64,000 nt of DNA from Neorhizobium galegae (GCF_021391675.1 NZ_CP090095.1:501501-565500); one strand, 5' to 3'; positions 9,767-21,404 are shown, counted from the stretch's first letter. Notes: a model not told the origin generated them from the letters alone. Translations and numbers: made by a program.

Positions 9767-10651
9767 GTGGATACCAAGAGAACAACCTTCAACAACCGCC
9801 TGCTGCCCTATCTGCTGCTCGCGCCCCAGCTCGCTATCACGCTCGTCTTCTTCATCTGGCCTGCCGCGCAGGCAGTGAAATCCTCCTTCGAGCGGGAAGA
9901 TCCTTTTGGCTTCTCGACCGTTTTCGTCGGATTGACCCATTATCGGCGGCTGTTTGAGGACCCGAACTATCTGGATGCTCTCTGGCGCACCGCCGTATTC
10001 GCGGTATCCGTAACCATCCTTTCGATGATGCTCGGCCTTGCATTCGCGGCTGCGGTCGACCGCCTGGCGCGGTCCGCGAAAATCTATACCACCCTGCTTG
10101 TCTGGCCTTATGCCGTCGCACCCGTTGTGGCGGGCGTCCTGTGGTGGTTTCTCTTCAATACATCCACGGGCCTGTTGCCCTTTTTCCTGGAGCGCATCGG
10201 CATTCGCTGGGACCATGATCTCAACGGCACGCATGCCATGATCCTGATCATCATCGCGGCAGCCTGGAAGCAGATCTCCTACAACTTCCTTTTCTTTCTG
10301 GCCGGGTTGCAGTCGGTGCCGCAGTCGCTGATCGAGGCAGCCGCCATCGACGGTTCAGGCCCGGTGAGGCGCTTCTTCACCATCTCTCTGCCGCTTCTGT
10401 CTCCGACGACGTTTTTCCTGTTCATCATCAACGTGAACTACACGATGTTCGATACCTTCCCGATCGTGGATGCCACGACGGGCGGCGGGCCCGCCCAGGC
10501 GACGACCACGCTCGTCTACAAGGTCTATCAGGACGGTTACGTTGGTCTCAACATCGGTTCGTCCTCGGCGCAGTCGGTATTGCTGATGTTGATCGTGATG
10601 CTGCTGACCTTCGTCCAGTTCCGCTTCGTCGAACGCCGCGTCCAGTATTGA
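9767..10651 (+). CDS. ugpA: sn-glycerol-3-phosphate ABC transporter permease
   Basis: Inner-membrane permease of about six helices with the EAA loop that docks the ATPase (EAAAIDGSGPVRRFFTISLP). I chose the GTG at 9767 (294 aa, near the 295 aa of the E. coli protein) preceded by GAGGGACC; an in-frame TTG at 9743 would add eight unlikely residues. Works with UgpE as the heterodimeric channel. Confidence 0.9.
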   Translation: MDTKRTTFNNRLLPYLLLAPQLAITLVFFIWPAAQAVKSSFEREDPFGFSTVFVGLTHYRRLFEDPNYLDALWRTAVFAVSVTILSMMLGLAFAAAVDRLARSAKIYTTLLVWPYAVAPVVAGVLWWFLFNTSTGLLPFFLERIGIRWDHDLNGTHAMILIIIAAAWKQISYNFLFFLAGLQSVPQSLIEAAAIDGSGPVRRFFTISLPLLSPTTFFLFIINVNYTMFDTFPIVDATTGGGPAQATTTLVYKVYQDGYVGLNIGSSSAQSVLLMLIVMLLTFVQFRFVERRVQY

Positions 10652-10660
10652 GGAACGATC

Positions 10661-11509
10661 ATGGTTGAAAATCGCCCCTTCCTGACCTTCCTCACCCACG
10701 CTTTCCTGATCCTGGGATTTCTGATGGTCGCGCTGCCGGTCTATGTCGCGATCGTGGCATCGACCCACGACATCTCGACGCTGATGAGCGGGCCTGTCCC
10801 ACTTCTGCCGGGCTCGCATCTCATCGAGAACTATTCGACCATTCTGACGAGCGCCTCTGCGGCTCACGGCCTGCCCAATTATTCGCATATGGCGCTGAAC
10901 TCTCTGATCATGGCGTTGGCGATTACGGCCGGAAAAATTGCCATCTCGATCCTTTCCGCCTTCGCCATCGTCTATTTCCGGTTTCCTTTCCGGCTGCTGG
11001 CCTTCTGGATCATCTTCGTGACCCTGATGCTGCCGGTCGAGGTGCGCATCATGCCGACATACAAGATCGTCGCCGACCTCGGCATGCTGAATTCGTGGGC
11101 CGGCCTGACTGTCCCCCTGATCGCATCGGCCACGGCGACGTTCCTGTTCCGCCAGTTCTTCATGACGGTCCCCGACGAGCTTCTGGAAGCGGCCCGTGTG
11201 GACGGAGCAGGCCCAATGAAGTTCTTCCGGGACATTCTGCTGCCGCTCTCACGCACCAATATCGGCGCTCTATGCGTCATCCTCTTCATCTATGGCTGGG
11301 TTCAGTACCTCTGGCCGCTCCTGGTGACCACCGACCCCGGCTATTACACGCTGATGATGGGGATGAAGCGCATGGTCACCGTGCAGGACGGCGTCATCGA
11401 GTGGCAACTGGTCATGGCAGGTTCCGTTCTCGCCATGCTTCCCCCCATCCTCGTCGTGGTTTTCATGCAGCGGTTGTTCATCCGCGGGCTCACTGAAACG
11501 GAGAAATAA
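10661..11509 (+). CDS. ugpE: sn-glycerol-3-phosphate ABC transporter permease
   Basis: Second permease subunit, 282 aa, with six predicted helices and the EAA motif [20 protein letters not shown]. Starts 9 bp after ugpA and ends 1 bp before ugpC, as expected for one polycistronic unit. The closing sequence ([15 protein letters not shown]) is the usual MalG/UgpE-type C-terminus. Confidence 0.92.
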   Translation: MVENRPFLTFLTHAFLILGFLMVALPVYVAIVASTHDISTLMSGPVPLLPGSHLIENYSTILTSASAAHGLPNYSHMALNSLIMALAITAGKIAISILSAFAIVYFRFPFRLLAFWIIFVTLMLPVEVRIMPTYKIVADLGMLNSWAGLTVPLIASATATFLFRQFFMTVPDELLEAARVDGAGPMKFFRDILLPLSRTNIGALCVILFIYGWVQYLWPLLVTTDPGYYTLMMGMKRMVTVQDGVIEWQLVMAGSVLAMLPPILVVVFMQRLFIRGLTETEK

Positions 11510-11510
11510 C

Positions 11511-12611
11511 ATGGCTGGAATTCACATTTCGGAAGTTTCGAAGATCTATACCGGCGGCGTAAAGGCGGTAAGCTCCGTCTCCATCGACATAGCCGACGGC
11601 GAGTTCATCGTCCTTGTCGGTCCGTCTGGCTGCGGAAAGTCCACGCTGTTGCGCATGGTTGCGGGGCTGGAAGCCATTTCCGCGGGCGAGGTGAAAATCG
11701 CCGGCCGGGTCGTCAACGAGATCGAGCCGGCCGAGCGCGATATCGCCATGGTGTTCCAGAATTATGCGCTCTATCCGCATATGACGGTGTATAACAACCT
11801 GGCCTACGGTCTGAAGAACCGTGGTACGCCGAAGGCCGAGATCGACGCGCGCGTCGCCGAAGCCGCCCGCATGTTGGAGATCACCCAGTATCTGGAGCGC
11901 AAGCCCCGCGCACTTTCCGGCGGCCAGCGCCAGCGTGTTGCCATGGGCCGCGCCATTGTCCGCAAGCCGGCAGCCTTCCTGTTCGACGAGCCGCTCTCCA
12001 ATCTCGACGCCAAGCTGCGCGTTTCCATGCGCGGCGAGATCAAGCGTCTGCAGCGCCGCCTTGGTACCACGTCGATCTACGTCACCCACGACCAGCTCGA
12101 AGCCATGACGCTGGCCGACCGCTTGGTCGTTCTGAACGGCGGCCAGATCGAGCAGATCGGTGCACCGCTGGAAGTCTACCACGCGCCGGCCTCCACCTTC
12201 GTTGCAAGCTTCATCGGCTCGCCGGCCATGAACCTCGTCAAGGGCGAGCTGCATGGCGACAAGCTGGCGATCGGCCCGGCGATGGTCGCCCTCAACGGTT
12301 TCGCGCCGACCTCCGGTGCCGTCACCGTCGGCGTCCGCGCCGAGGATCTGCGCATCGCCCGCGACGACGAGGAGGCTCTGCCCTTCCGACTCGAATATAC
12401 CGAGGAACTGGGTGCCCAGCGCCTGATCCACGGCACCGTCGGCGATCAGCAGATCACCGCGGCCGTTTCGCCGGAGATTGCGCTTTCCCCGGAAATGCGC
12501 GTCGCCGTCGACGCCAGGCGCCTGCATTTCTTCTCGATCGAAACGGGCAAGCGCCTGCCGGGCCACGTTCCGGCCGAGGCAAAGCTCGCGCCGGTCGAAC
12601 CGGTTATCTGA
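11511..12611 (+). CDS. ugpC: sn-glycerol-3-phosphate ABC transporter ATP-binding protein
   Basis: A 366-aa importer ATPase of the MalK/UgpC type. Walker [10 protein letters not shown] at residues 37-45, signature LSGGQ at 135-139, Walker B FLFDEP at 156-161, and a C-terminal OB-like regulatory domain from about residue 240. Powers uptake through UgpAE. The ATPases of this family are partly interchangeable between sugar transporters, but its place in ugpBAEC makes the assignment firm. Confidence 0.93.
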   Translation: MAGIHISEVSKIYTGGVKAVSSVSIDIADGEFIVLVGPSGCGKSTLLRMVAGLEAISAGEVKIAGRVVNEIEPAERDIAMVFQNYALYPHMTVYNNLAYGLKNRGTPKAEIDARVAEAARMLEITQYLERKPRALSGGQRQRVAMGRAIVRKPAAFLFDEPLSNLDAKLRVSMRGEIKRLQRRLGTTSIYVTHDQLEAMTLADRLVVLNGGQIEQIGAPLEVYHAPASTFVASFIGSPAMNLVKGELHGDKLAIGPAMVALNGFAPTSGAVTVGVRAEDLRIARDDEEALPFRLEYTEELGAQRLIHGTVGDQQITAAVSPEIALSPEMRVAVDARRLHFFSIETGKRLPGHVPAEAKLAPVEPVI

Positions 12612-12629
12612 GGGCCCAATCCGAAATTG

Positions 12630-12660
12630 AGGCCGATCGTTAAAATTCTAACATCGGCCT
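12630..12660 (+). other. Inverted repeat after ugpC
   Basis: AGGCCGAT (12630-12637) and ATCGGCCT (12653-12660) form a perfect 8-bp stem around an AT-rich 15-nt loop, 18 bp after the ugpC stop. There is no U-tract, so it may be a factor-assisted 3' end rather than a classical terminator. Confidence 0.4.
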
Positions 12661-12721
12661 GAAGAGCGGGCTTACTCTTTGCCGTTAGCATCTCCCGGAA
12701 TTGACAGCTTCCGGGGGAAAG

Positions 12722-13225
12722 ATGAGTTGGCACGTCCTCGCCGCGACCGCAGCGGCAATTGCATTTCGGTCAAAGTCCTATGCACCCGAGAAGCCGAAGG
12801 TGAAGCCGTTTATCGGCGCCTGTCCGCATTCTCTCGAAATGAAGCCGATGCCGATCGAGCCCACCTGGGTCATCGCCGGCGATCCGCAGGCGCGTGCCGG
12901 TTCTCATTCCACCGCCGAGGACGATTGCGCGACGACCGGTGTATGGGAATGTACGGCGGGCGAGTTCCGCTGGTACTTCCATTGGGACGAAACAGTGGTG
13001 ATCCTTGAGGGCGAAGTGCATGTGACTGCCGAAGACGGCACGCAGCGCGTTCTCCAGGCAGGCGATGTCGCCTATTTCAAGGGCCGGACCTGGGCCACCT
13101 GGCGCATCGACAAATATCTGAAGAAGGTCGCCTTCATCCGCCGGCCTTTCCCGAAGCCGATCGCCATGCTTTTCCGCCTGCGCAACATGTTGCGGGCAAA
13201 GACGCAGGTCGGCATCTCCGCGTGA
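12722..13225 (+). CDS. Cupin-domain protein (EutQ-like / cupin_3)
   Basis: A 167-aa single-domain cupin: the core contains WECTAGEFRWYFHWDETVVILEGEVHV and LQAGDVAYFKGRTWATWRI, the two conserved cupin motifs of the DUF861 / cupin_3 type. Metal or ligand and reaction are unknown. The start is the ATG at 12722, preceded by GGGGGAAAG. Just upstream, CCCGGAA (12694-12700) and TTCCGGG (12709-12715) form a 7-bp hairpin next to the ribosome site, which might affect translation. Transcribed alone between ugpC and gshB. Confidence 0.75.
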   Translation: MSWHVLAATAAAIAFRSKSYAPEKPKVKPFIGACPHSLEMKPMPIEPTWVIAGDPQARAGSHSTAEDDCATTGVWECTAGEFRWYFHWDETVVILEGEVHVTAEDGTQRVLQAGDVAYFKGRTWATWRIDKYLKKVAFIRRPFPKPIAMLFRLRNMLRAKTQVGISA

Positions 13226-13299
13226 TATCGGCCGATTGCAGTTGCCTTTGACGGCCCGCCATCCTACATCAGGCGGGCCAATCCTAGGGGGCTGAAGTC

Positions 13300-14250
13300 A
13301 TGGCGAAAATCCGCAAGGTCGCGTTCCAGATGGACCATATCTCCGGCATCAGCATTGCCGGCGACTCCACTTTTGCCATGGCGCTCGAAGCGCAGGCGCG
13401 TGGCTTCGAACTGTTTCACTACACTCCCGACCGCCTGACCATGCGTGACGGCAAGATCTTCGCCGCTGTCGAACCGTTGCAGGTGCGCGACGTCAAAGGC
13501 GATCACTTCACGCTCGGGGAGAAGGAACGCGTCGACCTGTCGGTGATGGACGTCGTCCATCTCCGCCAGGATCCGCCCTTCGACATGGGTTATATCACCT
13601 CGACGCATCTGCTCGAGCGCATCCACCCGAAGACGCTTGTCGTCAATGACCCGGCCTGGGTGCGCAACTCGCCGGAAAAGATTTTCGTCACCGAATTCGC
13701 CGACCTCATGCCGGCAACGCTGATCAGCCGCGATCCGGGCGAAATCGCCCGCTTCCGGGAAGAGATGGGCGATATCATCCTGAAGCCGCTCTACGGCAAT
13801 GGCGGCGCCGGGGTTTTCCATTCCGCCCGTGACGACCGCAATTTCACGTCGCTGCTCGAAATGTTCGGCCAGATGTATCGCGGCGAACCCTATATCGCCC
13901 AGGCCTATCTGCCGGCCGTGCGCAAGGGCGACAAGCGCATCCTGCTGGTGGACGGCGAGCCGGTCGGCGCGATCAACCGGGTTCCCGCCGAACACGACAG
14001 CCGCTCCAACATGCATGTCGGCGGCCGTGCCGAGGCAACCGAGATCACGCCGCGCGAGAAGGAAATCTGCTCCCGTATCGGACCCGCCCTGCGCGAGCGC
14101 GGCTTCATCTTCGTCGGCATCGATGTCATCGGCGATTACATGACCGAGATCAACGTCACATCCCCGACGGGCATCCGCGAAGTCAAGAAGTTCGGCGGTG
14201 CCGACGTCGCAGGCCTCCTCTGGGATGCAATCGAGGCAAAACGCGCCTGA
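13300..14250 (+). CDS. gshB: Glutathione synthase
   Basis: ATP-grasp ligase joining gamma-glutamylcysteine and glycine, the second step of glutathione synthesis in the cytosol. The 316-aa length is typical. Visible motifs include [17 protein letters not shown], the ATP-grasp loop [17 protein letters not shown] and the C-terminal [13 protein letters not shown]. In relatives I recall, it follows rsmI-yraN directly; here the ugp operon and the cupin gene lie between. Confidence 0.96.
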   Translation: MAKIRKVAFQMDHISGISIAGDSTFAMALEAQARGFELFHYTPDRLTMRDGKIFAAVEPLQVRDVKGDHFTLGEKERVDLSVMDVVHLRQDPPFDMGYITSTHLLERIHPKTLVVNDPAWVRNSPEKIFVTEFADLMPATLISRDPGEIARFREEMGDIILKPLYGNGGAGVFHSARDDRNFTSLLEMFGQMYRGEPYIAQAYLPAVRKGDKRILLVDGEPVGAINRVPAEHDSRSNMHVGGRAEATEITPREKEICSRIGPALRERGFIFVGIDVIGDYMTEINVTSPTGIREVKKFGGADVAGLLWDAIEAKRA

Positions 14251-14258
14251 TGAAGCCG

Positions 14259-14290
14259 AGGCGTTTCGGAAACGGGTCGCCTTTGTTCTC
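14259..14290 (+). terminator. Probable gshB terminator
   Basis: AGGCG (14259-14263) and CGCCT (14278-14282) bracket a further internal pairing (CGTTTC/GAAACG), followed by TTGTTCT. It starts 9 bp after the gshB stop. The outer stem is short, so confidence is moderate. Confidence 0.45.
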
Positions 14291-14445
14291 GCGATGCAAC
14301 CGCCTGCAACCCATTTGCAGCGGATGCGTGAAATTGTTCGACTAACGTTCTTGTTTCATTCCGTTTTCTATGTCAGATTGCAATTCCTGGCACGGAAAGC
14401 GTGTATCGCTGGCGTCCTGGACATGAAGTTAGGGGCGGGGTGGAT

Positions 14446-15981
14446 ATGGTTTCGCGCGTCAGCACAGTCGCATTCCAGGGCATAGAGGGCGTTCCGGTCG
14501 ACGTGCAGGTCATGGTCGGGCCGGGCAAGATCAACATGCATATCGTCGGCCTGCCGGACAAGGCGGTGGCCGAGAGCCGCGAGCGGGTGCAGGCGGCACT
14601 GCACGCCTCGGGCCTTGCCATGCCGCCGAAGAAGATCACCGTCAATCTGGCGCCGGCCGACCTTCCGAAGGAAGGCTCTCATTTCGACCTGCCGATCGCG
14701 CTGGCATTGATGGCGGCGCTGGGCGCCGTTCCCGGCGATGCACTTACCGGCTATGTCGTGCTCGGGGAACTGAACCTCGACGGAACGCTTGCGCCTGTGG
14801 CCGGAGCACTTCCGGCGGCAATCGCCGCCAACGCCTTGGGAAAGGGCCTGATCTGCCCGGCTGACAGCGGCGCGGAAGCCGCCTGGGCAGGCGCCGAGAT
14901 CGATATCGTCGCGCCACGCAGCCTGATCGCGCTCGCAAACCATTTCCGCGGCACCCAGGTCATCTCCCGTCCGCAGCCGGCAATTCGCGCCTTGCCTGCC
15001 AATTTGCCGGATCTGGTCGACATCAAGGGTCAGGAATCGGCCAAGCGGGCGCTGGAAGTCGCCGCCGCCGGTGGGCATAATCTTCTGATGGTCGGCCCTC
15101 CCGGCTCCGGCAAATCCATGCTTGCCGCCCGGCTGCCGTCCATCCTGCCGCCGCTTTCAGCCCCCGAACTGCTGGAAGTGTCGATGATCCATTCGATTGC
15201 TGGCCAGCTTTCCGGTGGCAAGCTCTCCGACCGCCGGCCTTACCGCACGCCGCATCATTCGGCCACCATGGCAGCGCTGGTGGGCGGCGGCCTGCGCGCC
15301 AGGCCCGGGGAAGCATCGCTCGCCCATCACGGCGTGCTGTTCCTCGACGAATTTCCGGAATTCTCGCCGCAGGCATTGGATGCGCTCCGCCAGCCGTTGG
15401 AGACCGGTGAATGCATTATCGCCCGCGCCAATCATCGGGTTTCCTATCCCGCCAGTATCCAGCTCGTCGCCGCCATGAACCCATGCCGTTGCGGCATGGC
15501 GGGCGAACCGGGCCATTCCTGCGCGCGGGGGCCAAAATGCATGTCGGACTACCAGGGGCGCATTTCGGGGCCGCTGATGGACCGTATCGATATCCGCATC
15601 GACGTGCCGGCAGTCTCGGCCGCCGATCTCATTCGCCCGATGCCTGCGGAAAGCAGCGCGGATGTCGCCAGGCGCGTAGCGGCTGCGCGTGACAGACAGC
15701 GGGAGCGGTTCGAACAGGCCGGTTATCCGCGGGTGCTCACCAATGCCCGCTGCTCGACGGCGCTGATCGAGAAGATCGCGGAACCCGATCCCGGTGGTCT
15801 CCAGTTGCTCAGGGATGCGGCCGAGAAGCTCAAGTTCTCGGCCCGCGGATACCATCGGATATTGAAAGTCGCCCGCACGCTCGCCGATCTCGACGGCAAG
15901 GATACGGTCGGCCGCATTCATCTCGCTGAGGCGATTTCCTATCGCATGGTCGGCGAACGGCTGGCGACGGCCGCGGCGTGA
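14446..15981 (+). CDS. YifB / ComM-family Mg-chelatase-like AAA+ ATPase
   Basis: A 511-aa protein with an N-terminal Lon-protease-like (ChlI) domain (VGLPDKAVAESRERV), a central AAA+ module (Walker A GPPGSGKS near residues 216-223, Walker B VLFLDEFPEF) and the cysteine-containing insert MNPCRCG...CARGPKC, then the Mg-chelatase C-terminal domain. The ComM relatives are helicases that extend branch migration during natural transformation; the role in rhizobia is inferred. The ATG at 14446 is chosen over earlier in-frame codons because it opens the conserved N-terminus. Confidence 0.9.
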   Translation: MVSRVSTVAFQGIEGVPVDVQVMVGPGKINMHIVGLPDKAVAESRERVQAALHASGLAMPPKKITVNLAPADLPKEGSHFDLPIALALMAALGAVPGDALTGYVVLGELNLDGTLAPVAGALPAAIAANALGKGLICPADSGAEAAWAGAEIDIVAPRSLIALANHFRGTQVISRPQPAIRALPANLPDLVDIKGQESAKRALEVAAAGGHNLLMVGPPGSGKSMLAARLPSILPPLSAPELLEVSMIHSIAGQLSGGKLSDRRPYRTPHHSATMAALVGGGLRARPGEASLAHHGVLFLDEFPEFSPQALDALRQPLETGECIIARANHRVSYPASIQLVAAMNPCRCGMAGEPGHSCARGPKCMSDYQGRISGPLMDRIDIRIDVPAVSAADLIRPMPAESSADVARRVAAARDRQRERFEQAGYPRVLTNARCSTALIEKIAEPDPGGLQLLRDAAEKLKFSARGYHRILKVARTLADLDGKDTVGRIHLAEAISYRMVGERLATAAA

Positions 15982-16099
15982 GGGGAGTGGGTAGTGGTTG
16001 GTCGGTAGTGAGTAGTTGGTAGCCAATGGTTGGGATGAGCGGTAGCGAGTAGGGTAGGGAAACTTCCGGCAGCTTGCATGCCGCCGGTTTTGCCCCGAC

Positions 16100-16128
16100 A
16101 CTACCCACTACCCACTACCCACTACCCA

Positions 16129-16130
<2 letters not shown>
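16100..16130. repeat. CTACCCA heptamer tandem repeat
   Basis: Four exact head-to-tail copies of CTACCCA (from 16101) plus a partial copy. The cysK stop codon (TAG, complement of 16129-16131) lies inside the array. About 100 bp to the left, 15985-16060 carries degenerate GGTAGTG-type repeats, which are complementary to the array, so the whole yifB-cysK spacer could fold on itself. Confidence 0.85.
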
Positions 16131-17097
<967 letters not shown>

Positions 17098-17226
17098 GGT
17101 GCCCTCCCTGAGTTTGGAGAGAACGTAGGGCGTGTTCCCGATGAATGCCAGCAAGGCCGAACCCGACAACAGGCGAAATGGAAATTTTGTTCCCGGAAGA
17201 GGCCGGCGACGAAAACGCCGTTGCGT

Positions 17227-17697
17227 TCAGAGGCCGGTCGAGCCGAAACCACCGGCGCCACGGGCAGTTGCAGTCGCTTCCGTAATTTCGGCAACCCGAA
17301 CCTGGGTAACGGGCGCGATCACCATCTGCGCGATCCGCATGCCGCGGGTGATGACGAAATCCTCGTCGCCGAAATTGATCAACAGCACCTTCACTTCGCC
17401 GCGATAATCGCTGTCGATCGTGCCGGGCGTGTTGAGGCAGGTGATGCCGTTCTTGAAGGCAAGTCCTGAACGCGGCCGAATCTGCGCCTCGAAACCTTCC
17501 GGAATTTCGAAGATGAAGCCGGTCGGCACCAGCGCCCGCTTGCCGGGGGCGATCGTCAGCGTCGTGCCGTCTTCGACGGCAGCGCGCAGATCCATGCCGG
17601 CGGCGCCCGCGGTTTCATAGGCCGGCAGATCGAGGCCGACGCCATGCGCGAGACGGATGAGGTTCAGCTTCGGCGAGGAGGGGGCGTGAATGTTCAT
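17227..17697 (-). CDS. dut: Deoxyuridine 5'-triphosphate nucleotidohydrolase (dUTPase)
   Basis: Trimeric enzyme that hydrolyses dUTP to dUMP, keeping uracil out of DNA and feeding dTMP synthesis. The 156-aa protein contains all five motifs, including [38 protein letters not shown] and the C-terminal Gly-rich [10 protein letters not shown] that closes over the substrate. The start is the ATG at 17697. Divergent from prfC across 98 bp. Confidence 0.97.
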   Translation of the reverse strand: MNIHAPSSPKLNLIRLAHGVGLDLPAYETAGAAGMDLRAAVEDGTTLTIAPGKRALVPTGFIFEIPEGFEAQIRPRSGLAFKNGITCLNTPGTIDSDYRGEVKVLLINFGDEDFVITRGMRIAQMVIAPVTQVRVAEITEATATARGAGGFGSTGL

Positions 17698-17795
17698 CGT
17701 GTCATTTGTCGACCCACGGTCGCTCCGGTCAAACACGAATTGAAAGTTATCCACGGAGTCGTTAGATACGCGGCAACGTAAAGGATCTAGAAAAA

Positions 17796-19379
17796 ATGCC
17801 CGAAACGATTGCCGAGGCGGTTTCCCGCCGCCGCACATTCGCAATTATTGCCCATCCGGACGCGGGCAAGACGACGCTGACCGAAAAACTGCTGCTGTTC
17901 GGCGGCGCGATCCAGCTCGCCGGCGAAGTGAAAGCCAAGAAGGACCGTATCCAGACGCGGTCCGACTGGATGAAGATCGAGCGCGAGCGCGGCATCTCGG
18001 TCGTCACCTCGGTGATGACTTTCGAATATAACGGCAACGTCTTCAACATTCTCGATACGCCCGGCCATGAAGACTTCGCGGACGACACGTATCGCACGCT
18101 GACGGCGGTGGATGCCGCGGTCATGGTCCTCGACGCCGCAAAAGGCATCGAGCCGCGGACGCTGAAACTGTTCGAAGTCTGCCGCATGCGCGATATCCCG
18201 ATCATCACCTTCGTCAACAAGATGGACCGTGAAAGCCGCGATCCGTTCGAGATCCTCGATGAAGTCGAGGAGAAGCTGGCGCTCGACACCGCTCCGGTCA
18301 CCTGGCCGATCGGCCGTTCGAAGAGTTTTTGCGGATCCTATAACCTGGCGGACAATACCGTTCGCGGCTCGGATACGGACGTCAAGGCAACCCCGGTCAA
18401 CGGACCCCAGAGCGTTGCCGACCGCCTGCCGGAAAACGAACGCGCGGCCTTCGTCGAGGAAACCGAACTGGCGATCGAGGCCTGCCGGCCGTTCGACCGC
18501 AAGGCTTTCCTAGAAGGCCACATGACGCCGGTCTTCTTCGGTTCGGCTTTGCGGAATTTCGGCGTGCGCGATCTCATCGATGCGCTGGGCGATTTCGCCC
18601 CGCCGCCGCGAGACCAGGTGGCGGACATCCGCACCGTGCACGCGACCGACGACAAGATGACGGCCTTCGTCTTCAAGATCCAGGCGAACATGGACCCGAA
18701 CCACCGCGACCGTATCGCGTTTGCGCGCATCTGCTCGGGCAAGCTGGAACGCGGCATGAAGGCGCGGCTGTCGCGCACGGGCAAGCAGCTCGGGCTGACG
18801 GCGCCGCAGTTCTTCTTCGCGTCCCAGCGCCAGTTGGCCGATACCGCTTATGCCGGCGATGTGGTCGGCATCCCGAACCACGGCACGCTGCGCATCGGCG
18901 ATACGCTGACCGAAGGCGAACAACTGGTGTTCCAGGGCGTACCGAACTTCTCGCCGGAAATCCTCCGCCGCGTGCGGCTGGAGGATGCCATGAAGGCGAA
19001 GAAGCTCAAGGAAGCGCTGCAGCAGATGGCGGAAGAGGGCGTCGTGCAGCTCTTCTCGCCGGAAGACGGCTCGCCGGCCATCGTCGGCGTCGTCGGCGCG
19101 CTGCAGCTCGACGTGTTGAAGGAACGGCTGCAGGGCGAATACGGCCTGCCGGTCTCCTTCGAAATGTCACGGTTCTCGATCTGCCGCTGGATCTCGGCCG
19201 AAAATCAGGCCGATCTCGACAAGTTCCTGACGGTAAAGCGCGGCGATATCGCCCGCGATCTCGATGGAGACCCGGTTTTCCTGGCGCAGGACAGCTTCTC
19301 GCTGCGCTACGAATCGGAGCGTTATCCGGCCATCAAGATGGTAGCGATCAAGGAATATCAGGTGGCCAAGGCGGCGTGA
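17796..19379 (+). CDS. prfC: Peptide chain release factor 3
   Basis: GTPase that recycles RF1/RF2 from the ribosome after termination. The 527-aa product has G1 [10 protein letters not shown]3 DTPGHEDF and G4 NKMD, followed by translation factor domain II and the RF3 C-terminal domain (EFG-like). The ATG at 17796 gives the usual N-terminus. Convergent with the dehydratase gene, 15 bp apart. Confidence 0.97.
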   Translation: MPETIAEAVSRRRTFAIIAHPDAGKTTLTEKLLLFGGAIQLAGEVKAKKDRIQTRSDWMKIERERGISVVTSVMTFEYNGNVFNILDTPGHEDFADDTYRTLTAVDAAVMVLDAAKGIEPRTLKLFEVCRMRDIPIITFVNKMDRESRDPFEILDEVEEKLALDTAPVTWPIGRSKSFCGSYNLADNTVRGSDTDVKATPVNGPQSVADRLPENERAAFVEETELAIEACRPFDRKAFLEGHMTPVFFGSALRNFGVRDLIDALGDFAPPPRDQVADIRTVHATDDKMTAFVFKIQANMDPNHRDRIAFARICSGKLERGMKARLSRTGKQLGLTAPQFFFASQRQLADTAYAGDVVGIPNHGTLRIGDTLTEGEQLVFQGVPNFSPEILRRVRLEDAMKAKKLKEALQQMAEEGVVQLFSPEDGSPAIVGVVGALQLDVLKERLQGEYGLPVSFEMSRFSICRWISAENQADLDKFLTVKRGDIARDLDGDPVFLAQDSFSLRYESERYPAIKMVAIKEYQVAKAA

Positions 19380-19394
19380 TATCATTCGGTCGTC

Positions 19395-20339
19395 TTAGGC
19401 GAACTTGACCGCCGTCGTGTTGGAACCGCAGACGAGCACGCAGACGCGCTCATTGGGGCCTGGAACGTATTTGCCCGATAGCAGGGCGGCGAAGGCGGCA
19501 GCACCGCCGGGTTCGGCCACGATCCGCGCGCCGGCCCAGAGCGCTTTCTGAGCGCCGAGGATTTCGTCGTCCGTCACCAGTACCGGCGGCTGGACATATT
19601 TCTGGGCAACAGGGAACATCAGTTCGCCAACCTGCTTTGGCGCCAGCGAATCCGCGGCGATACCGCCGGCCGGCGCTTCAACCGGGCGGCCAGCCTTGAA
19701 GGCTTCGTGAAGGGTCGGCGCACCGTCGGATTCCACTGCGACGATCTTCACCCGGCCGCGGAACCAGGAGGCGATGCCGCCGATCAGCCCGCCGCCGCCG
19801 ACCGCAACGAGCAGCGTCGTCATCTCCGGCAGGTCGTCTTCGATCTCCTTGCCGAGCGTGCCCTGGCCAAGCAGGGTTTCTACCTGGTCATAAGCATGGG
19901 CCGCGATGGCACCGCTCGTCGCCACATAGGTCTGGCTTGCCGCCAGCGCATCGTTATAGCGATCGCCGCCGACCACCAGTTCCGCGCCATAGGAGCGAAT
20001 GAGGTCGATCTTCGCCTGCGAGGCCACGCTCGGCACGAAGATATGCGCCGGAACGCCGAGCCGCATCGCGGCGTAGGCGACGGCCGCCCCATGATTGCCT
20101 CCGGACGCGGCGACGACGCCGGCCGCCGGGACATTGCGGGTCAAAAGGTTGGTGAAGGCGCCGCGCGCCTTGAACGAACCGGAATGCTGCAGCAGTTCGA
20201 GCTTCAGGTCGACCGGCAGCGGTGTCCCGCCGAAATCCCGCATGTCGACGCGCATCACCGGCGTGCGGCGGATATGCGGGCGGATGAGCGTTTCGGTTTC
20301 CGCGATGCGTTCGGGCGTGACGGTGGGTTCGATCGACAT
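19395..20339 (-). CDS. Threonine/serine dehydratase (fold-type II PLP enzyme)
   Basis: A 314-aa catabolic-type dehydratase. The PLP lysine is K57 in HSGSFKARGAF, followed by ASGGNHGAAVAYAA and the glycine loop VGGGGLIGGIASW. There is no C-terminal ACT domain, so it is not the feedback-inhibited biosynthetic IlvA; it could also be a serine racemase or a beta-hydroxyaspartate dehydratase. It starts 62 bp downstream of a LysR regulator on the same strand, which could control it. Confidence 0.83.
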   Translation of the reverse strand: MSIEPTVTPERIAETETLIRPHIRRTPVMRVDMRDFGGTPLPVDLKLELLQHSGSFKARGAFTNLLTRNVPAAGVVAASGGNHGAAVAYAAMRLGVPAHIFVPSVASQAKIDLIRSYGAELVVGGDRYNDALAASQTYVATSGAIAAHAYDQVETLLGQGTLGKEIEDDLPEMTTLLVAVGGGGLIGGIASWFRGRVKIVAVESDGAPTLHEAFKAGRPVEAPAGGIAADSLAPKQVGELMFPVAQKYVQPPVLVTDDEILGAQKALWAGARIVAEPGGAAAFAALLSGKYVPGPNERVCVLVCGSNTTAVKFA

Positions 20340-20401
20340 GATGGCCTCTTGGGGATGGGACGGCCATGGGTAGCCCCCAGGCCCCCGAAATGAAAGTCCT
20401 T

Positions 20402-21295
20402 TTAGGCGCCGATCCGTTCGCTGAGAAAGTCGACGACGGCGCGCACGGCCGGAAGCTGCCCGCGTCGATGCGGCATCAGGATCGTCGTGGTGATGCTGCC
20501 GGCGGTCCAATCGGGCAACAGGCGGATCAACCTGCCCTCGGCAAGCGCCCCGCGGCAGACGGAAGTCGGCAGGCAGGTCAGGCCAAGGCCTGCCATCGTT
20601 GCCTTCATGATCACCATCGGCTCGTCGGCGGAAAGCACGGATCTGGGTGTCACGACGACCGCTTCGCCATCCTCGGAAGCCAGTTTCCAGACCGTATCCG
20701 TCGGGCCGGCAGTGACCGCCCTGTGTCCGGCGAGATCTTCCGGCCGCGAGGGTTTGCCATGGGTGCGAACATAATCCGGTGAGGCGACGACGAAGAAAGA
20801 GTGCACGCCGAGCTTCTTCTGCAGAAGCGTCGAATCCGGCAGCGGCGCCTGGTGGCTGCGTACCGCGATGTCGAAACCCTCCTGAACGATATCGACGAAC
20901 CGGTCGCTGACATGCAGCGAAAGATGCAGCTTGGGATAACGCGCCGAAAGCTCGGCGAGCTGGTCGGCGAGCAGGAATTGCGCGGTCGGCACCGCGGCCG
21001 TCATCCGCACGATGCCGCTCGGCTCGCCGAGATGGGTGCGAACGATGGTTTCCGCCATCTCCGCCTCGATCACCGATGCCTGCGCGTGCCGGAAGAAATC
21101 CCGGCCGAGATCGGTCAGCGAGAAACTGCGGGATGTCCGCTGGATCAGCCGCACGCCGAGCCGGTCCTCGAGTTCCGCCACGCGTTTGCTGATGGTGGAT
21201 TTCGGCATGCCGAGCCGGCGGCCTGCCGCGGAAAAGCCGCCATGCTCCACTGCCTGCACGAAGAGATAGAGATCATTGAGGTTGGGCAAAGTCAT
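20402..21295 (-). CDS. LysR-family transcriptional regulator
   Basis: A 297-aa LysR regulator: N-terminal winged helix (LNDLYLFVQAVEHGGFSAAG, residues 4-23, with RLGMPKSTISKRV as recognition region) and a C-terminal effector-binding domain. The ATG at 21295 has GGAAG 6 nt upstream; an ATG at 21307 has its purine tract too close. It is divergent from a GST gene and just upstream of the dehydratase, a layout typical of a regulator controlling the divergent gene. The ligand is unknown. Confidence 0.9.
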   Translation of the reverse strand: MTLPNLNDLYLFVQAVEHGGFSAAGRRLGMPKSTISKRVAELEDRLGVRLIQRTSRSFSLTDLGRDFFRHAQASVIEAEMAETIVRTHLGEPSGIVRMTAAVPTAQFLLADQLAELSARYPKLHLSLHVSDRFVDIVQEGFDIAVRSHQAPLPDSTLLQKKLGVHSFFVVASPDYVRTHGKPSRPEDLAGHRAVTAGPTDTVWKLASEDGEAVVVTPRSVLSADEPMVIMKATMAGLGLTCLPTSVCRGALAEGRLIRLLPDWTAGSITTTILMPHRRGQLPAVRAVVDFLSERIGA

Positions 21296-21404
21296 TGCAG
21301 CTTCCATACCTCTAGACTTAAAGGCGAAAAATGGGCGCCTACCGCACCGGCGTCCACAAATTCATATTGCCGGTGCCTCAAAATTTCAATCCAGGGAGTA
21401 TGAA

